This document shows positions 17,243 to 26,344 of a stretch of 64,000 nt of DNA, piece by piece. The stretch spans positions 868,001 through 932,000 of the forward strand of contig NZ_JAVDYJ010000001.1 in assembly GCF_031458395.1 (NCBI RefSeq), in the 5' to 3' direction. Each line of letters opens with the position of its first letter. Position 1 is the first letter of the stretch. The translations under genes were made by a program, and so were the position numbers. The DNA is from Enteractinococcus fodinae. Its GTDB lineage: Bacteria; Actinomycetota; Actinomycetes; Actinomycetales; Micrococcaceae. A model generated the notes under the pieces. The model was not told where the DNA came from. It searched no databases and saw nothing but the letters and a program-made list of their open reading frames with translations.

Positions 17243-18262
17243 ATGGACAATACCAGCACGGATCGGCAGCCAGGGGATCGGCGCCCAACTCAGGAGGACC
17301 GTTCAGCGCGCATTGCGGTGACGGTCTTCCCGGTTATTATTATTGCCGCATTTCTTATCGGGTTTATGTTCCCCGAACAAACCGCACCGTTAGCCCAATA
17401 CACCAGCGTTGCCCTGGGCATCATCATGTTTGCGATGGGAATTACCCTGACCATCCCCGACTTTGCGCTGGTCCTGAAACGACCGCTGCCAATCCTCCTG
17501 GGTGTCGTGGCGCAATATGTACTGATGCCTGCAGCTGCCGTTGCACTAGTTTTTATCTTCCAATTGCCGCCGGAGCTGGCCGTTGGCGTGATCCTCGTCG
17601 GCTGTGCGCCAGGTGGAACCTCATCGAATGTCATTACCTATCTTGCCAAGGGCGACGTGGCGTTGTCGGTCACGATGACATCGGTCTCTACTTTACTCGC
17701 CCCGATCTTTACTCCACTGCTGACGTTGTGGTTAGCCGGAACGCTGTTACCGGTTGATGCCGGTTCGATGGCCATGTCTATCGTCCAGATGGTCCTGATC
17801 CCTGTTGTGGCCGGTCTGCTTGTCCGGTGGCTCCTGCGCCGCTGGGTCGAGAAAGTTCTGCCCCTTCTTCCCTGGGTCAGCGTGCTGGGTATTTCATATG
17901 TTGTGATCGCAGTGGTCTCTGGCTCAGCTGACAGCATTGTTGAAGCTGGCTTACTCGTACTCGCGGTCGTGGTCTTGCATAACGCCTTGGGTTACTTGTT
18001 GGGATATTTCTCAGCCAGAATGTTCAAATATCCGGAGCGGGTTGCACGCACCACCTCCGTTGAGGTTGGGATGCAGAACTCCGGTTTGGCAGCCACTTTG
18101 GCCGCAGCACACTTCAATCCGGTTGCGGCACTACCCGCGGCGGTATTTAGTGTGTGGCACAACATTTCCGGCGGGCTGCTCGCGGTGTTCTATCGTTATC
18201 GTTCCGCACGTCAAGAAAAACTGGAACAGACCGAAAGCCTTCATAGCGATGCTGCCCGGTAG
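17243..18262 (+). CDS. bile acid:sodium symporter (BASS) family transporter
   Basis: 339 residues from ATG 17243; a GTG 27 bases upstream is an alternative. About nine to ten membrane helices. The conserved GCAPGGTSSNVITYLAKGDVALSV segment (about residues 120-143) and the late VEVGMQNSGLAATLAAAHFNP segment are the two crossing-helix motifs of the family. Such proteins cotransport organic anions or vitamin precursors with sodium. The substrate is not deducible. Confidence 0.88.
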   Translation: MDNTSTDRQPGDRRPTQEDRSARIAVTVFPVIIIAAFLIGFMFPEQTAPLAQYTSVALGIIMFAMGITLTIPDFALVLKRPLPILLGVVAQYVLMPAAAVALVFIFQLPPELAVGVILVGCAPGGTSSNVITYLAKGDVALSVTMTSVSTLLAPIFTPLLTLWLAGTLLPVDAGSMAMSIVQMVLIPVVAGLLVRWLLRRWVEKVLPLLPWVSVLGISYVVIAVVSGSADSIVEAGLLVLAVVVLHNALGYLLGYFSARMFKYPERVARTTSVEVGMQNSGLAATLAAAHFNPVAALPAAVFSVWHNISGGLLAVFYRYRSARQEKLEQTESLHSDAAR

Positions 18263-18340
18263 GACATTCGGATCGTGACATCGTCGTACGCTCGAACCAG
18301 TAGGTTCGTTCATCGTGTTGGTGGGATAGAGAGGACCAGA

Positions 18341-19399
18341 ATGACTAAAGCTTGGGTCATCCGGGCGGGTAGCGCAGGCGAGCACGAAGAGGCTAATTTA
18401 GCAGGAGGGTTTGCGACGATTAGTTGGAATGTGCCCGACTTGACGCCCGCAACTACACGCGAAGAAATTCGTACCCATGTAGACGAGGCCTATCCTGATG
18501 ACTCGCCTGGTCGAAAGGCAAATCTCACCGGCCAGATTTGGGCCTTTCGAAACCTCATTCGGCCCGAGGACATTGTTATCATGCCCTCGAAGTTTAAACC
18601 GGGCTATCTTTATTTAGGCAAATGCACGGGCAGTTATGTCTACAGTGCAGAGGAATCCGATCTAGGACGTCGCCATAAACTTCCGGTCGAGTGGTTACCG
18701 GAACCCATCTCGAAGTCGGTCATCAAAGATGACTTGCTATATTCTTTGAACGCGATCATGACGGTATTCAACCCGTCAAGAAATAATGCCGCTCAACGTG
18801 TACTTGCCCTTTATCACCGAGGGGAAGACCCAGGGGATGTGGAACTTAGTGAAGCTGCGCGCGAGGCTGATCCGACAACCGCTGCAGAATTGCAGGATGA
18901 GGTCATGGATCCGGACCCTACACCCACGCTTGAGGCCATCAGAGATAGAATCCGGCGTCATTTGGTGGAAAACTTTGGCGACCACAAGCTCACCCATCTC
19001 GTTGCAGATATTCTCGAAGCGCGTGGTTTCCATTGTGAAGTATCGCCTCCAGGCCCTGATGGCGGAGTTGATATCTTGGCCGGTCGAGGGCCACTTGGTC
19101 TCGACTCCCCAACGCTAATCGTCGAGGTCAAGAGCGAAAGCATCCCCGTGGATGTCAAGGTAGTGCGTGGGTTGCACTCTGCAATGACTCAGGATCGAGC
19201 CGATCAGGGTCTTCTGGTGGCTTGGGGTGGAGCCACTAAACCGGCGATGCGGGAGTTTCAACGGGACCGCACCTCCTTTCGGGTATGGGACGCAGAGCAG
19301 GTCCTCGATCAGCTGTTTGACACGTACGAGCAATTGCCTGCCACGACGAGGGCGCGCATTCCATTGACCCAGGCATGGGTGTTAGAAGAGGAAGCCTAG
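18341..19399 (+). CDS. Mrr-like restriction endonuclease (orphan)
   Basis: 352 residues from ATG 18341. The N-terminal 120 residues (AWVIRAGSAGEHEEANLAGG) form a reader-like domain of the kind found before Mrr nucleases. The C-terminal 130 residues carry an Mrr-type PD-(D/E)XK core: GGVDILAG (D244), LIVEVKSE (E262, K264), and DQGLLVAWGG. Catalytic residues look intact. No methyltransferase is nearby, so it is best read as a type IV (modification-dependent) restriction enzyme or an unknown nuclease effector. The next gene converges on it across a strong hairpin. Confidence 0.75.
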   Translation: MTKAWVIRAGSAGEHEEANLAGGFATISWNVPDLTPATTREEIRTHVDEAYPDDSPGRKANLTGQIWAFRNLIRPEDIVIMPSKFKPGYLYLGKCTGSYVYSAEESDLGRRHKLPVEWLPEPISKSVIKDDLLYSLNAIMTVFNPSRNNAAQRVLALYHRGEDPGDVELSEAAREADPTTAAELQDEVMDPDPTPTLEAIRDRIRRHLVENFGDHKLTHLVADILEARGFHCEVSPPGPDGGVDILAGRGPLGLDSPTLIVEVKSESIPVDVKVVRGLHSAMTQDRADQGLLVAWGGATKPAMREFQRDRTSFRVWDAEQVLDQLFDTYEQLPATTRARIPLTQAWVLEEEA

Positions 19400-19520
19400 A
19401 ACTGGGTCCGTGGTGTGCGCAGTGCTATAGAGCGTTCAGGGGTCAGGCGAAATAGTGCTCGCGCGCTATCTCGCCTGCACTTCTGCGCTCGGCAGAGCCC
19501 GGACCGATCCGTGAGAAGAC

Positions 19521-19552
19521 TATGTCCGCATAACAAGAGTTATGCGGACATA
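19521..19552. terminator. bidirectional hairpin between convergent genes
   Basis: Arms 19521-19534 and 19539-19552 form a perfect 14-bp stem around AAGA. It separates the ends of the Mrr-like gene (plus) and the MFS-CBS gene (minus). Neither side has a T-run. Confidence 0.65.
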
Positions 19553-19560
19553 TCCACTGA

Positions 19561-21504
19561 TTAGACGGTCACAGTCTCTATCGGTTGCTGCGTGTCTACT
19601 CGGCTGCGCAGGTAGTTGGCTATTGCCAGCCGGTTAATCGCAGATCGACTAACAATTCCGACGAGGTCGCCGGTTGCACCGTCGAGGACCGGCACCTTCT
19701 TCAGGTGCGCATCTGAAAGCGTTGCCACTGCGTCGGCGATCGATGCGTCGGCGTTGATCGTGACGACTTCCTGGGTAGCAAGGCGCAGTACGTTGAGCTC
19801 TGCCAGATCAGTCATGGCTTGTTCAAGGTCGTCTTCGGCTCCGATCGCATAAGAATAGATCGAGGTCGAGGATGGGTGCGTTGCTGATAGATAACGCATC
19901 ACGTCCCCATCCGAGAGGAAACCGGCCAACGAAGCGTCCTCGTTGAGGACCGGTGCCCCCGAGATACCGCGCTCACTGAATATCTGGAGAGCATCCAGCA
20001 CCGTGTGATCGGCGCGTAATGCGTAGACATTAGATTTCATGATCGACGCGACAGTATTCGATGCGTCATGTTCAGCCGCAGTACTATCTGTTGCACGCTG
20101 GGCGCGGACCGAACGGTAAGCCAGGATCGCCAGAACAACACCGATCAGCGAAGCGACCACGACGAAACCGACGGCACCGTGGAAACCGGTCAGCATTGCA
20201 TCGAACTCATCGCGCCCGGCCTTGATATTTGCGGTGGTCAATGCACCATAAATACCGGCGGCTAACGAGGTGCCAACGCTGCCGGCGATCTGGAAGCTGG
20301 TCGACACGACCGTGACACCGTGAGGTGCTGCTTCACGGTCGAGACTGCCGAGCGCGAAGGTCTGGGATGGGCCGATAACAAATGCGGTGGCCAATACGGC
20401 CGGTACATAGAGCGTGGCGAACAGCAGGATGGACGTGTATCCGGCAGCTATACCAACCAAGGTGACAAAGACTGCCATGACGAGGAAGCCCAGTGGGATG
20501 GACCAGCGTCCACCATGACGGTCGAATAGCTTGCCGGCGATCGGTCCCATCACGACGGTCAACAAAATTCCTGGCGCCAGGGTCAACGAAGCACCAAGTG
20601 GCGAGATGCCATGGGCGCCCTGGAGGAACAGCGGGATGACCACGTTCATCGCGAAGACGAACGCGAGTCCGAGCATGGTCATCAACACGCCGAAAACGAA
20701 TGGCGCGCTCGAGAAGGGCTTGAGGTTGATCAGGGGGTGTGCAGTACGAGATTGACGCATGACGAAGAGCCACAGGGCAATTAGACCAACGACACCAGCG
20801 ATGGCAGCATACAGCGGTGAGCCACCGAAGGCAGCACTGACGCCGTAAAGCACTCCGACAAGCCCGACGGCCACGAGCAGGAATGACGGGATGTCGAGTT
20901 TTGGACGGCCAAGGTCAGTCACGGTGCGCAGGATGACTGCACCGGCAAGTAGAACGAGGAAGGCGAGACCGCCGAAGACCCACATCAAGGTGGTCCATGG
21001 AGCAAAGGTCAACAAGATGCCTGATAGGACGATTGCCAAAGACGGACCTAAGGTCGTCATCGCAGCCATGATGCCCATGTTGAGGCCGAGTTTCTCACGC
21101 GGGGAGACCGCAAGGGTGATGTTCATACCGATCGGTGTCAGCAGTCCTGTTCCGATGGCCTGTAATAACCGGGCAATCAACAGCACGCTAAACGTTGGGG
21201 CAAGCGCTCCCACTACCGAACCAACGACCATGAGCGCGAGCACGCCGGCAAACAGCGGCCGCGTCGGGAAGCGATGATACAAGACGTTGGAGACCGGGAC
21301 GAACACTGCGGCTACCAACAAGTAGCCGGTGGTGAGCCACTGGACCGTGTTCACATCGACATTGAAATCCTGCATGATCGGCGTGAAGGCCACATTGAGG
21401 AAGGTCTCGTTGAAGGTGGCGAGAAACGCGGCCGCTGCTGCAACCGCGATCATCCACCCGGCACGCCCAGTTTGGGCCGTTCGGGCAGTGGGGGATGAGG
21501 ACAT
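19561..21504 (-). CDS. MFS (DHA2/EmrB-type) transporter fused to a CBS-domain pair
   Basis: 647 residues from ATG 21504 (AGGAG upstream). Residues about 1-480 are a drug:proton antiporter of 14-helix type: WLTTGYLLVAAVFVPVSNVLYHRFPTR is the motif-A region, and GTGLLTPIGMN and GPSLAIVLSG follow. After a linker, residues about 495-640 hold two CBS motifs (ASIMKSNVYALRADHTVLDAL; APVLNEDASLAGFLSDGDVM; VVTINADASIADAVATL; KKVPVLDGATGDLVGIVSR). CBS pairs bind adenosyl nucleotides, so export may be gated by cell energy state. Ordinary family members end after the last helix. Confidence 0.88.
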   Translation of the reverse strand: MSSSPTARTAQTGRAGWMIAVAAAAAFLATFNETFLNVAFTPIMQDFNVDVNTVQWLTTGYLLVAAVFVPVSNVLYHRFPTRPLFAGVLALMVVGSVVGALAPTFSVLLIARLLQAIGTGLLTPIGMNITLAVSPREKLGLNMGIMAAMTTLGPSLAIVLSGILLTFAPWTTLMWVFGGLAFLVLLAGAVILRTVTDLGRPKLDIPSFLLVAVGLVGVLYGVSAAFGGSPLYAAIAGVVGLIALWLFVMRQSRTAHPLINLKPFSSAPFVFGVLMTMLGLAFVFAMNVVIPLFLQGAHGISPLGASLTLAPGILLTVVMGPIAGKLFDRHGGRWSIPLGFLVMAVFVTLVGIAAGYTSILLFATLYVPAVLATAFVIGPSQTFALGSLDREAAPHGVTVVSTSFQIAGSVGTSLAAGIYGALTTANIKAGRDEFDAMLTGFHGAVGFVVVASLIGVVLAILAYRSVRAQRATDSTAAEHDASNTVASIMKSNVYALRADHTVLDALQIFSERGISGAPVLNEDASLAGFLSDGDVMRYLSATHPSSTSIYSYAIGAEDDLEQAMTDLAELNVLRLATQEVVTINADASIADAVATLSDAHLKKVPVLDGATGDLVGIVSRSAINRLAIANYLRSRVDTQQPIETVTV

Positions 21505-21875
21505 ATATGCTCCTGACGTTCGGCGGGGATTACTCATCGACCGTGCCGTGTCAGAAGGTGCTTATATGGACCTCGCGTGTCGTGTCATCGATGCAGTGGA
21601 AGGGCCTAAATGGCCAGAAAATGACTATAACAGTTCCTAGTGGCTGCGTTGGGCACGTAGTTGCAGTCAGCTGAACGATTAGAATATCGGGCACATTTAT
21701 GAACAACGCGGACCCAAATCCCATCCAACCTCGCTGCAGCCCCTGCACTGAGCTGAGTTAGCTGCCACGCGTTCGTGCAGTTACCTCGGTGTTCATCTGG
21801 AGGACATCCCGAAGGCATGTCGCGTGTATAAGGTGCTTGGGTTGTATCACGGAAGCAAAGGGGAGCAGCAAGGAC
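21505..21875. other. divergent intergenic region with promoters, no gene
   Basis: 371 bases between the MFS-CBS and PdxH starts. Apart from the minus-strand promoter at 21561-21588 I see no supported coding sequence. GTGTCGTGTC next to CATCGATG at 21578-21596 is a small repeat/palindrome overlapping that promoter and could be an operator. Confidence 0.4.
21561..21588 (-). promoter_or_regulatory. sigma-70-type promoter for the MFS-CBS gene
   Basis: On the minus strand ATGACA (21588-21583) and TATAAG (21566-21561) are separated by 16 bases, each matching consensus at five of six positions. The predicted transcript starts near 21554, about 50 bases before the ATG. Confidence 0.5.
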
Positions 21876-22436
21876 ATGAGATCACAACTTCGAACACTGC
21901 CAGCGCTGACCGGGGACGCGCCACCGATAGACTTCGCCGCACTACCTGCTGATCCGCTCGACCTATTCACCACATGGCTTCAGCACGCAGTAGCAGCAGG
22001 TGTCGAAGAGCCGCACGCGATGACGCTATCTACCGTGGGCGACAAGGGGATGGTGGATGCTCGGGTGCTTGTGCTGAAAGATGTCGATACTCGAGGTTGG
22101 GCGTTTGCCAGCACGAAATCCAGCATCAAGGGCCAGCAGCTAGCGCAACACCCGTATGCCGCCCTAACGTTTTGGTGGCAACCGCTGGTCCGCTCGGTCC
22201 GATTGCGCGGGCCGGTTATTGAATCCTCTCGCGAAGAGAATCTTGCAGATCTGCGGGCTCGCAGCGCCGCAGCTCAACGGGATGTCAATCCTGATGATTG
22301 GGCAGTTTGGAGGCTACAACCAACACGCGTTGAATTCTGGCAGGGAGCGCAGGATCGTCGTCATACGCGTATCGTCTACGCTGCGAACGGCGATCAGTGG
22401 CATATGGCTACTGAGAATATCGGGGAACGAGTCTAG
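21876..22436 (+). CDS. pdxH: pyridoxamine 5'-phosphate oxidase
   Basis: 186 residues from ATG 21876 (AGCAAGGAC upstream), shorter than typical PdxH (about 215). FMN-binding segments are visible: ARVLVLKDVDTRGWAFAST, then SSIKGQQLAQHPYAALTFWW, and VRSVRLRGPV. The C-terminal RVEFWQGAQDRRHTR matches the PLP-binding end, but the usual RLAP terminus is replaced. It oxidises pyridoxine or pyridoxamine phosphate to pyridoxal phosphate; a related flavin reductase-like role is possible because of the altered termini. Overlaps the next, convergent gene by four bases. Confidence 0.75.
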   Translation: MRSQLRTLPALTGDAPPIDFAALPADPLDLFTTWLQHAVAAGVEEPHAMTLSTVGDKGMVDARVLVLKDVDTRGWAFASTKSSIKGQQLAQHPYAALTFWWQPLVRSVRLRGPVIESSREENLADLRARSAAAQRDVNPDDWAVWRLQPTRVEFWQGAQDRRHTRIVYAANGDQWHMATENIGERV

Positions 22437-24244
22437 AGGTTCCACGAGCGTAGCTCACGCAGCATATCGCGCTTTTTGTCGGCGTGACTGCCCATGCGGT
22501 GCAAGATATCCGACAGCTCCGTAATTGCTTCCGTGATGAAGGGGCCCTTATTGAGCATTACACCTTCGGCGCGCTGGGCGCTGGCGGCGTCGGTGATCTC
22601 GGCGCGGGACGGCAGACCGGATTTGGCGAGACTCTCGAGCACCTGAGTGGCCCAAATCGACGGTACATGCGCGGCCTCGCAGAGCCAGAGAATCTCTTCT
22701 TGGAGCTCTGCCATACGAGCGAAACCTGCCTCGACGGCGAGATCCCCGCGTGCAATCATCACACCAATGTTGTCCCAGCGCATCGCTTCCAACAGCATCC
22801 GCGGAAGTTGTTCGAAAGCTTCAACCGTTTCGATTTTCAGCGTGATGTCGACATGTTGCGCATCTTCGGCAGCCAGAGCGTCCATCAGCTCAGCAACGTC
22901 ACTGGCTTTGTGCACGAACGACATGTTGACCATGTCTGCGTGCTGAGCCACGAACGGGATATGAGAGAGGTCCTCAGCGGTCAGAGCGGCGAGGCCAAGA
23001 TCGGTATCGGGAAAGTTAATGCCCTTTTCAGCTTTGAGTTTTGTGCCGTTGGGTGCTGCTTCCTCGACTTGAACACGAATTTCATCATCCGAGTGGGCGG
23101 TGACCATGGCAGTTATTTTTCCGTCGTCGAAGAGCACTCTGTCGCCCGTGGAAATGGTCTTAAAGGGCTCGGTAAGCGAACAGCCAATCACAAAGGGCGA
23201 CTCGGCGACCGCAGGCCGAGGTTCCATCGAACGTGTCAACACGATCTCATCGCCGATATGCACCCGCATGCTTTGTTCCACTTCGGGTAGGTCACCGATG
23301 ACCAGGGTCCCATGGTCGGTGTGGACCTCTGTGCCAGTCGACCAGTAAATGGTGCGTTTGGCGGAGACCACCACCCCGGTCTCTCCAGCTTCCTCGACTC
23401 GAAGCTTGCGGCTTGAGCCGCGCGCATCGGTCAGACGCAACTCTTCACCAGCCTGCAAATGCTCAAGGATCGAGCGGTTGGCTTGGGCATCGCCGGCTAA
23501 AGGCAAGGCGGTAGCCTCATCGTGCTCTATATCGCCGAAGGAAACCAGCGCCGGCTTCAGCACCTGACCATCGACATCGCGACGCGGCCTGATCTTCAGG
23601 ACCTCTGGGCCGGGTTCGAGGGGCCCGGTGCGTAGTTTCGGTCCGGCAAGATCCATTGCAACCAGCGGCATGTAACCATCGGGCCGACTATACGACCGGA
23701 CCGCCTTGGTCATGGCCGCCCAGGCAGCTTCGTCATCGTGGGCACAGTTAATCCGAGCCAGATCCATGCCAGCTTCGACCATGCCGCGAACGAGCTCCTC
23801 ATCGTCGGCTGCTTCACTGGGCATGGTGACCATAATGCGCTGGCTGCGTTCCGGACGTTCGGGCCCTAATAACTGGGTCGCATTGGCCTCTAAAATCTGT
23901 CGGCCCTGAGCCGGGGTGACCGGAGTGGTCTGGTCATCATATTCGGCCGGTTCCGGCGGGGGAGTGTGGCCTAACTGAGCGCGCAGCGCACGTAATACAG
24001 TTTCTAGATGGCCTAGGACACCAGCTTCCATTCGTCCTAACGAAGAGATCCCCACATCGCTCAGACGAGCTTGCAGCTCGCGCAAATCATGCGAGCGCAC
24101 TTCGACGTAGTGGATGAGGTTGCGAGCTGACACCAGGTGACGATCAAGCACCCTGCCTAGCGCCTCAGTCTGTCGTGCTTCGGCCTCGAGCACGGCATCA
24201 CGTAAGGCAGTAACGTCGTCGATGAGCGACGATATGGTTGTCAT
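22433..24244 (-). CDS. atypical pyruvate kinase-like protein with N-terminal extension
   Basis: 603 residues. About 130 N-terminal residues are predicted helical and unlike normal pyruvate kinase. The barrel follows: IMVTMPSEAADDEELVRGMVEAGMDLARINCAHD (first strand/Arg loop), VAMDLAGPKLRTG, the B-domain insertion (about residues 220-370), ITLKIETVEAFEQLP (catalytic Lys/Glu), MIARGDLAVE, and IWATQVLESLAKSGLPSRAE. The C-terminal allosteric domain of classic enzymes is missing. It could convert PEP and ADP to pyruvate and ATP, or have drifted in function. Confidence 0.8.
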   Translation of the reverse strand: MTTISSLIDDVTALRDAVLEAEARQTEALGRVLDRHLVSARNLIHYVEVRSHDLRELQARLSDVGISSLGRMEAGVLGHLETVLRALRAQLGHTPPPEPAEYDDQTTPVTPAQGRQILEANATQLLGPERPERSQRIMVTMPSEAADDEELVRGMVEAGMDLARINCAHDDEAAWAAMTKAVRSYSRPDGYMPLVAMDLAGPKLRTGPLEPGPEVLKIRPRRDVDGQVLKPALVSFGDIEHDEATALPLAGDAQANRSILEHLQAGEELRLTDARGSSRKLRVEEAGETGVVVSAKRTIYWSTGTEVHTDHGTLVIGDLPEVEQSMRVHIGDEIVLTRSMEPRPAVAESPFVIGCSLTEPFKTISTGDRVLFDDGKITAMVTAHSDDEIRVQVEEAAPNGTKLKAEKGINFPDTDLGLAALTAEDLSHIPFVAQHADMVNMSFVHKASDVAELMDALAAEDAQHVDITLKIETVEAFEQLPRMLLEAMRWDNIGVMIARGDLAVEAGFARMAELQEEILWLCEAAHVPSIWATQVLESLAKSGLPSRAEITDAASAQRAEGVMLNKGPFITEAITELSDILHRMGSHADKKRDMLRELRSWNL

Positions 24245-24514
24245 CTTGCCCTGCTTTCTCCAGTTATACCGCCTCTAACTATAGAGACCGCCGATGCTGC
24301 CACAAAGATACTGCCCACGGGCAGAATTCGTGTTCTACCTCACCAAACCGGGATGAAACGACGTGAAGTTTGTCCTCGAGATAACCTGCTGTTTAGCTTC
24401 CGGTGGGTTTGGCGACAGATTAGCCAGTGATACTGAAAATCCCGCCACTAAGAGGTCGGGCAATGTCAAGAGGGGAGCGTCTCCCCATGCACACTCAATC
24501 GAGGAGCTATTGTC
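24245..24514. other. divergent spacer upstream of the first phn cluster
   Basis: 270 bases without a supported gene. It contains the promoters of the minus-strand pyruvate kinase-like gene and of phnD1 (not clearly resolved) and the short hairpin at 24472-24486. Confidence 0.35.
24472..24486 (+). promoter_or_regulatory. short hairpin in the phnD1 leader
   Basis: GGGGAG (24472-24477) pairs with CTCCCC (24481-24486) around CGT, 28 bases before the GTG start. A similarly placed inverted repeat precedes phnD2, hinting at a shared leader feature. Confidence 0.35.
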
Positions 24515-25486
24515 GTGTCACTCACGCCATTCCGTCGCCGCATTATGGGCACCGTAGCCGCACTGTCCGCCGCTACGTTGGGCTTGACCGCCTGTGGTCA
24601 ATCCGCAGCCGAAGCCGAAACAGAAAACAACGCCGGCAACGGCGGATCCGAAGTTATCACCATTACCGGTGTACCAGCTGAAGAAGCCAGCGCACTGGTC
24701 TCCAAATTCGAACTGCTGATGGATGTCCTCGCTGAAGAGACCGGCAAGGAAGTTGAGTTCAGCAACTCCACCGACTACGCCGCCGTCATCGAAGCGCTGG
24801 TCGCTGGCCAGGCTGACATGTCTATTGGTTCACCGTTCTCCTACGTCCGTGCTGCTGAAGCCGGCGCCGAAGTAGAACCACTGGGCGGCCGTATCGAAGA
24901 GGAAGGCGAAGAAGCCGGCTACGTTTCTTACGCTCTGACTCGCCCGGGTTCCGATATTGAGGAACTTGCTGACGCTGAAGGTCGCACCGTTTGCTATGTT
25001 GACCAAGGTTCGACCTCAGGTTACCTGTACCCATCGGCAGGGATGATGGATGCCGGTCTGGATCCGGAAGAGGACGTTGACGCTATCTTCGCTGGAAGCC
25101 ACGACGCCTCCGTCCTGGCACTGCTCGACGAGACCTGTGACATGGCTTTTGCTTATGACTCCATGGTTGAAGTGCTCATGCCAGACCGCGGCGAAGTGTC
25201 CGAAGAAGACTACGAGATCATCTGGGAATCCCCACTGATCCCGGCTTCCCCGATCTACATGAACACCGGCACTCTGGATGAAGAAACCCAAGACGCACTG
25301 CGCCGGGTATTCCATGATGACCGTTTGATTAACGTCGACAACTTGGTTGAGGCCGGGTATTGCGAGGATGCAGAAGACTGCACCCTGCCAGAAGACTCCT
25401 ACGAATACGCGCCAGTCGATGACTCGACCTACGACGGTATTCGCGAAGTCTGTGACATCACCCAAGCAGCAGCTTGTAACGAGTGA
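24515..25486 (+). CDS. phnD: PhnD-type phosphonate/phosphite-binding lipoprotein (system 1)
   Basis: 323 residues, GTG start with GAGGAG eight bases upstream. Signal peptide with lipobox LTAC (Cys about residue 27), so it is anchored to the membrane outside the cell. The mature part shows the PhnD fold: VEFSNSTDYAAVIEALVAGQADMSIGSPFSYVRAAEAG and YVDQGSTSGYLYPSAGMM, the serine/threonine-rich loop that grips the phosphonate or phosphite group. Unusually acidic (many EE/DE runs), a sign of halo-adaptation. First gene of phnDCE. Confidence 0.88.
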   Translation: MSLTPFRRRIMGTVAALSAATLGLTACGQSAAEAETENNAGNGGSEVITITGVPAEEASALVSKFELLMDVLAEETGKEVEFSNSTDYAAVIEALVAGQADMSIGSPFSYVRAAEAGAEVEPLGGRIEEEGEEAGYVSYALTRPGSDIEELADAEGRTVCYVDQGSTSGYLYPSAGMMDAGLDPEEDVDAIFAGSHDASVLALLDETCDMAFAYDSMVEVLMPDRGEVSEEDYEIIWESPLIPASPIYMNTGTLDEETQDALRRVFHDDRLINVDNLVEAGYCEDAEDCTLPEDSYEYAPVDDSTYDGIREVCDITQAAACNE

Positions 25487-25492
25487 TCCACC

Positions 25493-26344
25493 ATGTCATT
25501 GATCTCCACACCTCGAAACACGATCCAGGCCGCAGCACCCCAAACAGATGCGAGACTCACTGAAGTGCAACAGCCAGCTGCAGAGTCACCGTTGGTGATG
25601 CAGGATGTCATCAAACAGTTCGCACCATCGACCACAGCATTGGATTCCGTGAGCTTCTCTGTCGAAGAGTCCAGCTTCACGGTCCTGCTGGGACTCTCCG
25701 GCTCAGGCAAATCCACGCTGCTGCGGTTAGTGAACGGTCTCCACATGCCAACCAGTGGCACGGTGAAGGTACTGGGCCAGGATATTTCTGCAACCCGCGG
25801 CCGGAAACTGCGAGCGTTGCGCCGCGATATCGGCATGGTGTTTCAGCAATTCCACCTCGTGGGATCAATGACAGCATTAGAGAATGTGTGCAGCGGCGCG
25901 CTCGGGGCCCTCAATGGGCCCCGAGTCGGGCTGTTCACCTACCCCAAGAAGCTTCGCGAAGCAGCTCTTGAACAGCTGGAGCGCGTCGGGCTAGCAGATC
26001 AGCGATTTCAGCGCGCTGACACACTGTCTGGTGGTCAGCAGCAACGCGTAGCTGTTGCTCGTGCACTGGTACAACGTCCGAAAATCTTGTTGGCCGATGA
26101 ACCGGTGGCCTCTTTGGACCCGGAATCCTCGCATCAGATCATGACGCTGATCAACCAGATTGCCAAAGAGGACCGGCTGACCGTGCTGTGCACACTGCAC
26201 CAGGTCAACCTGGCAATGGAATGGGGCGACCGGATTCTTGGGCTCCGTCAAGGTGAGCTCGTGCTCGATGAATCAACCGACACGCTGAGCACCGAAGAAG
26301 CCATGGGCATTTATCAATCGGTTTCTGGACGGCCAGTTGTATGA
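25493..26344 (+). CDS. phnC: PhnC-type phosphonate ABC transporter ATPase (system 1)
   Basis: 283 residues with Walker A GLSGSGKST (about residues 63-71), signature LSGGQQQRVAVARAL and Walker B ILLADEPVASLDP. Belongs to the PhnC group (query segment MVFQQFHLVGSMTALENVCSG). Starts six bases after phnD1 and overlaps the permease gene by four bases (ATGA), so all three are one transcript. Confidence 0.9.
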   Translation: MSLISTPRNTIQAAAPQTDARLTEVQQPAAESPLVMQDVIKQFAPSTTALDSVSFSVEESSFTVLLGLSGSGKSTLLRLVNGLHMPTSGTVKVLGQDISATRGRKLRALRRDIGMVFQQFHLVGSMTALENVCSGALGALNGPRVGLFTYPKKLREAALEQLERVGLADQRFQRADTLSGGQQQRVAVARALVQRPKILLADEPVASLDPESSHQIMTLINQIAKEDRLTVLCTLHQVNLAMEWGDRILGLRQGELVLDESTDTLSTEEAMGIYQSVSGRPVV

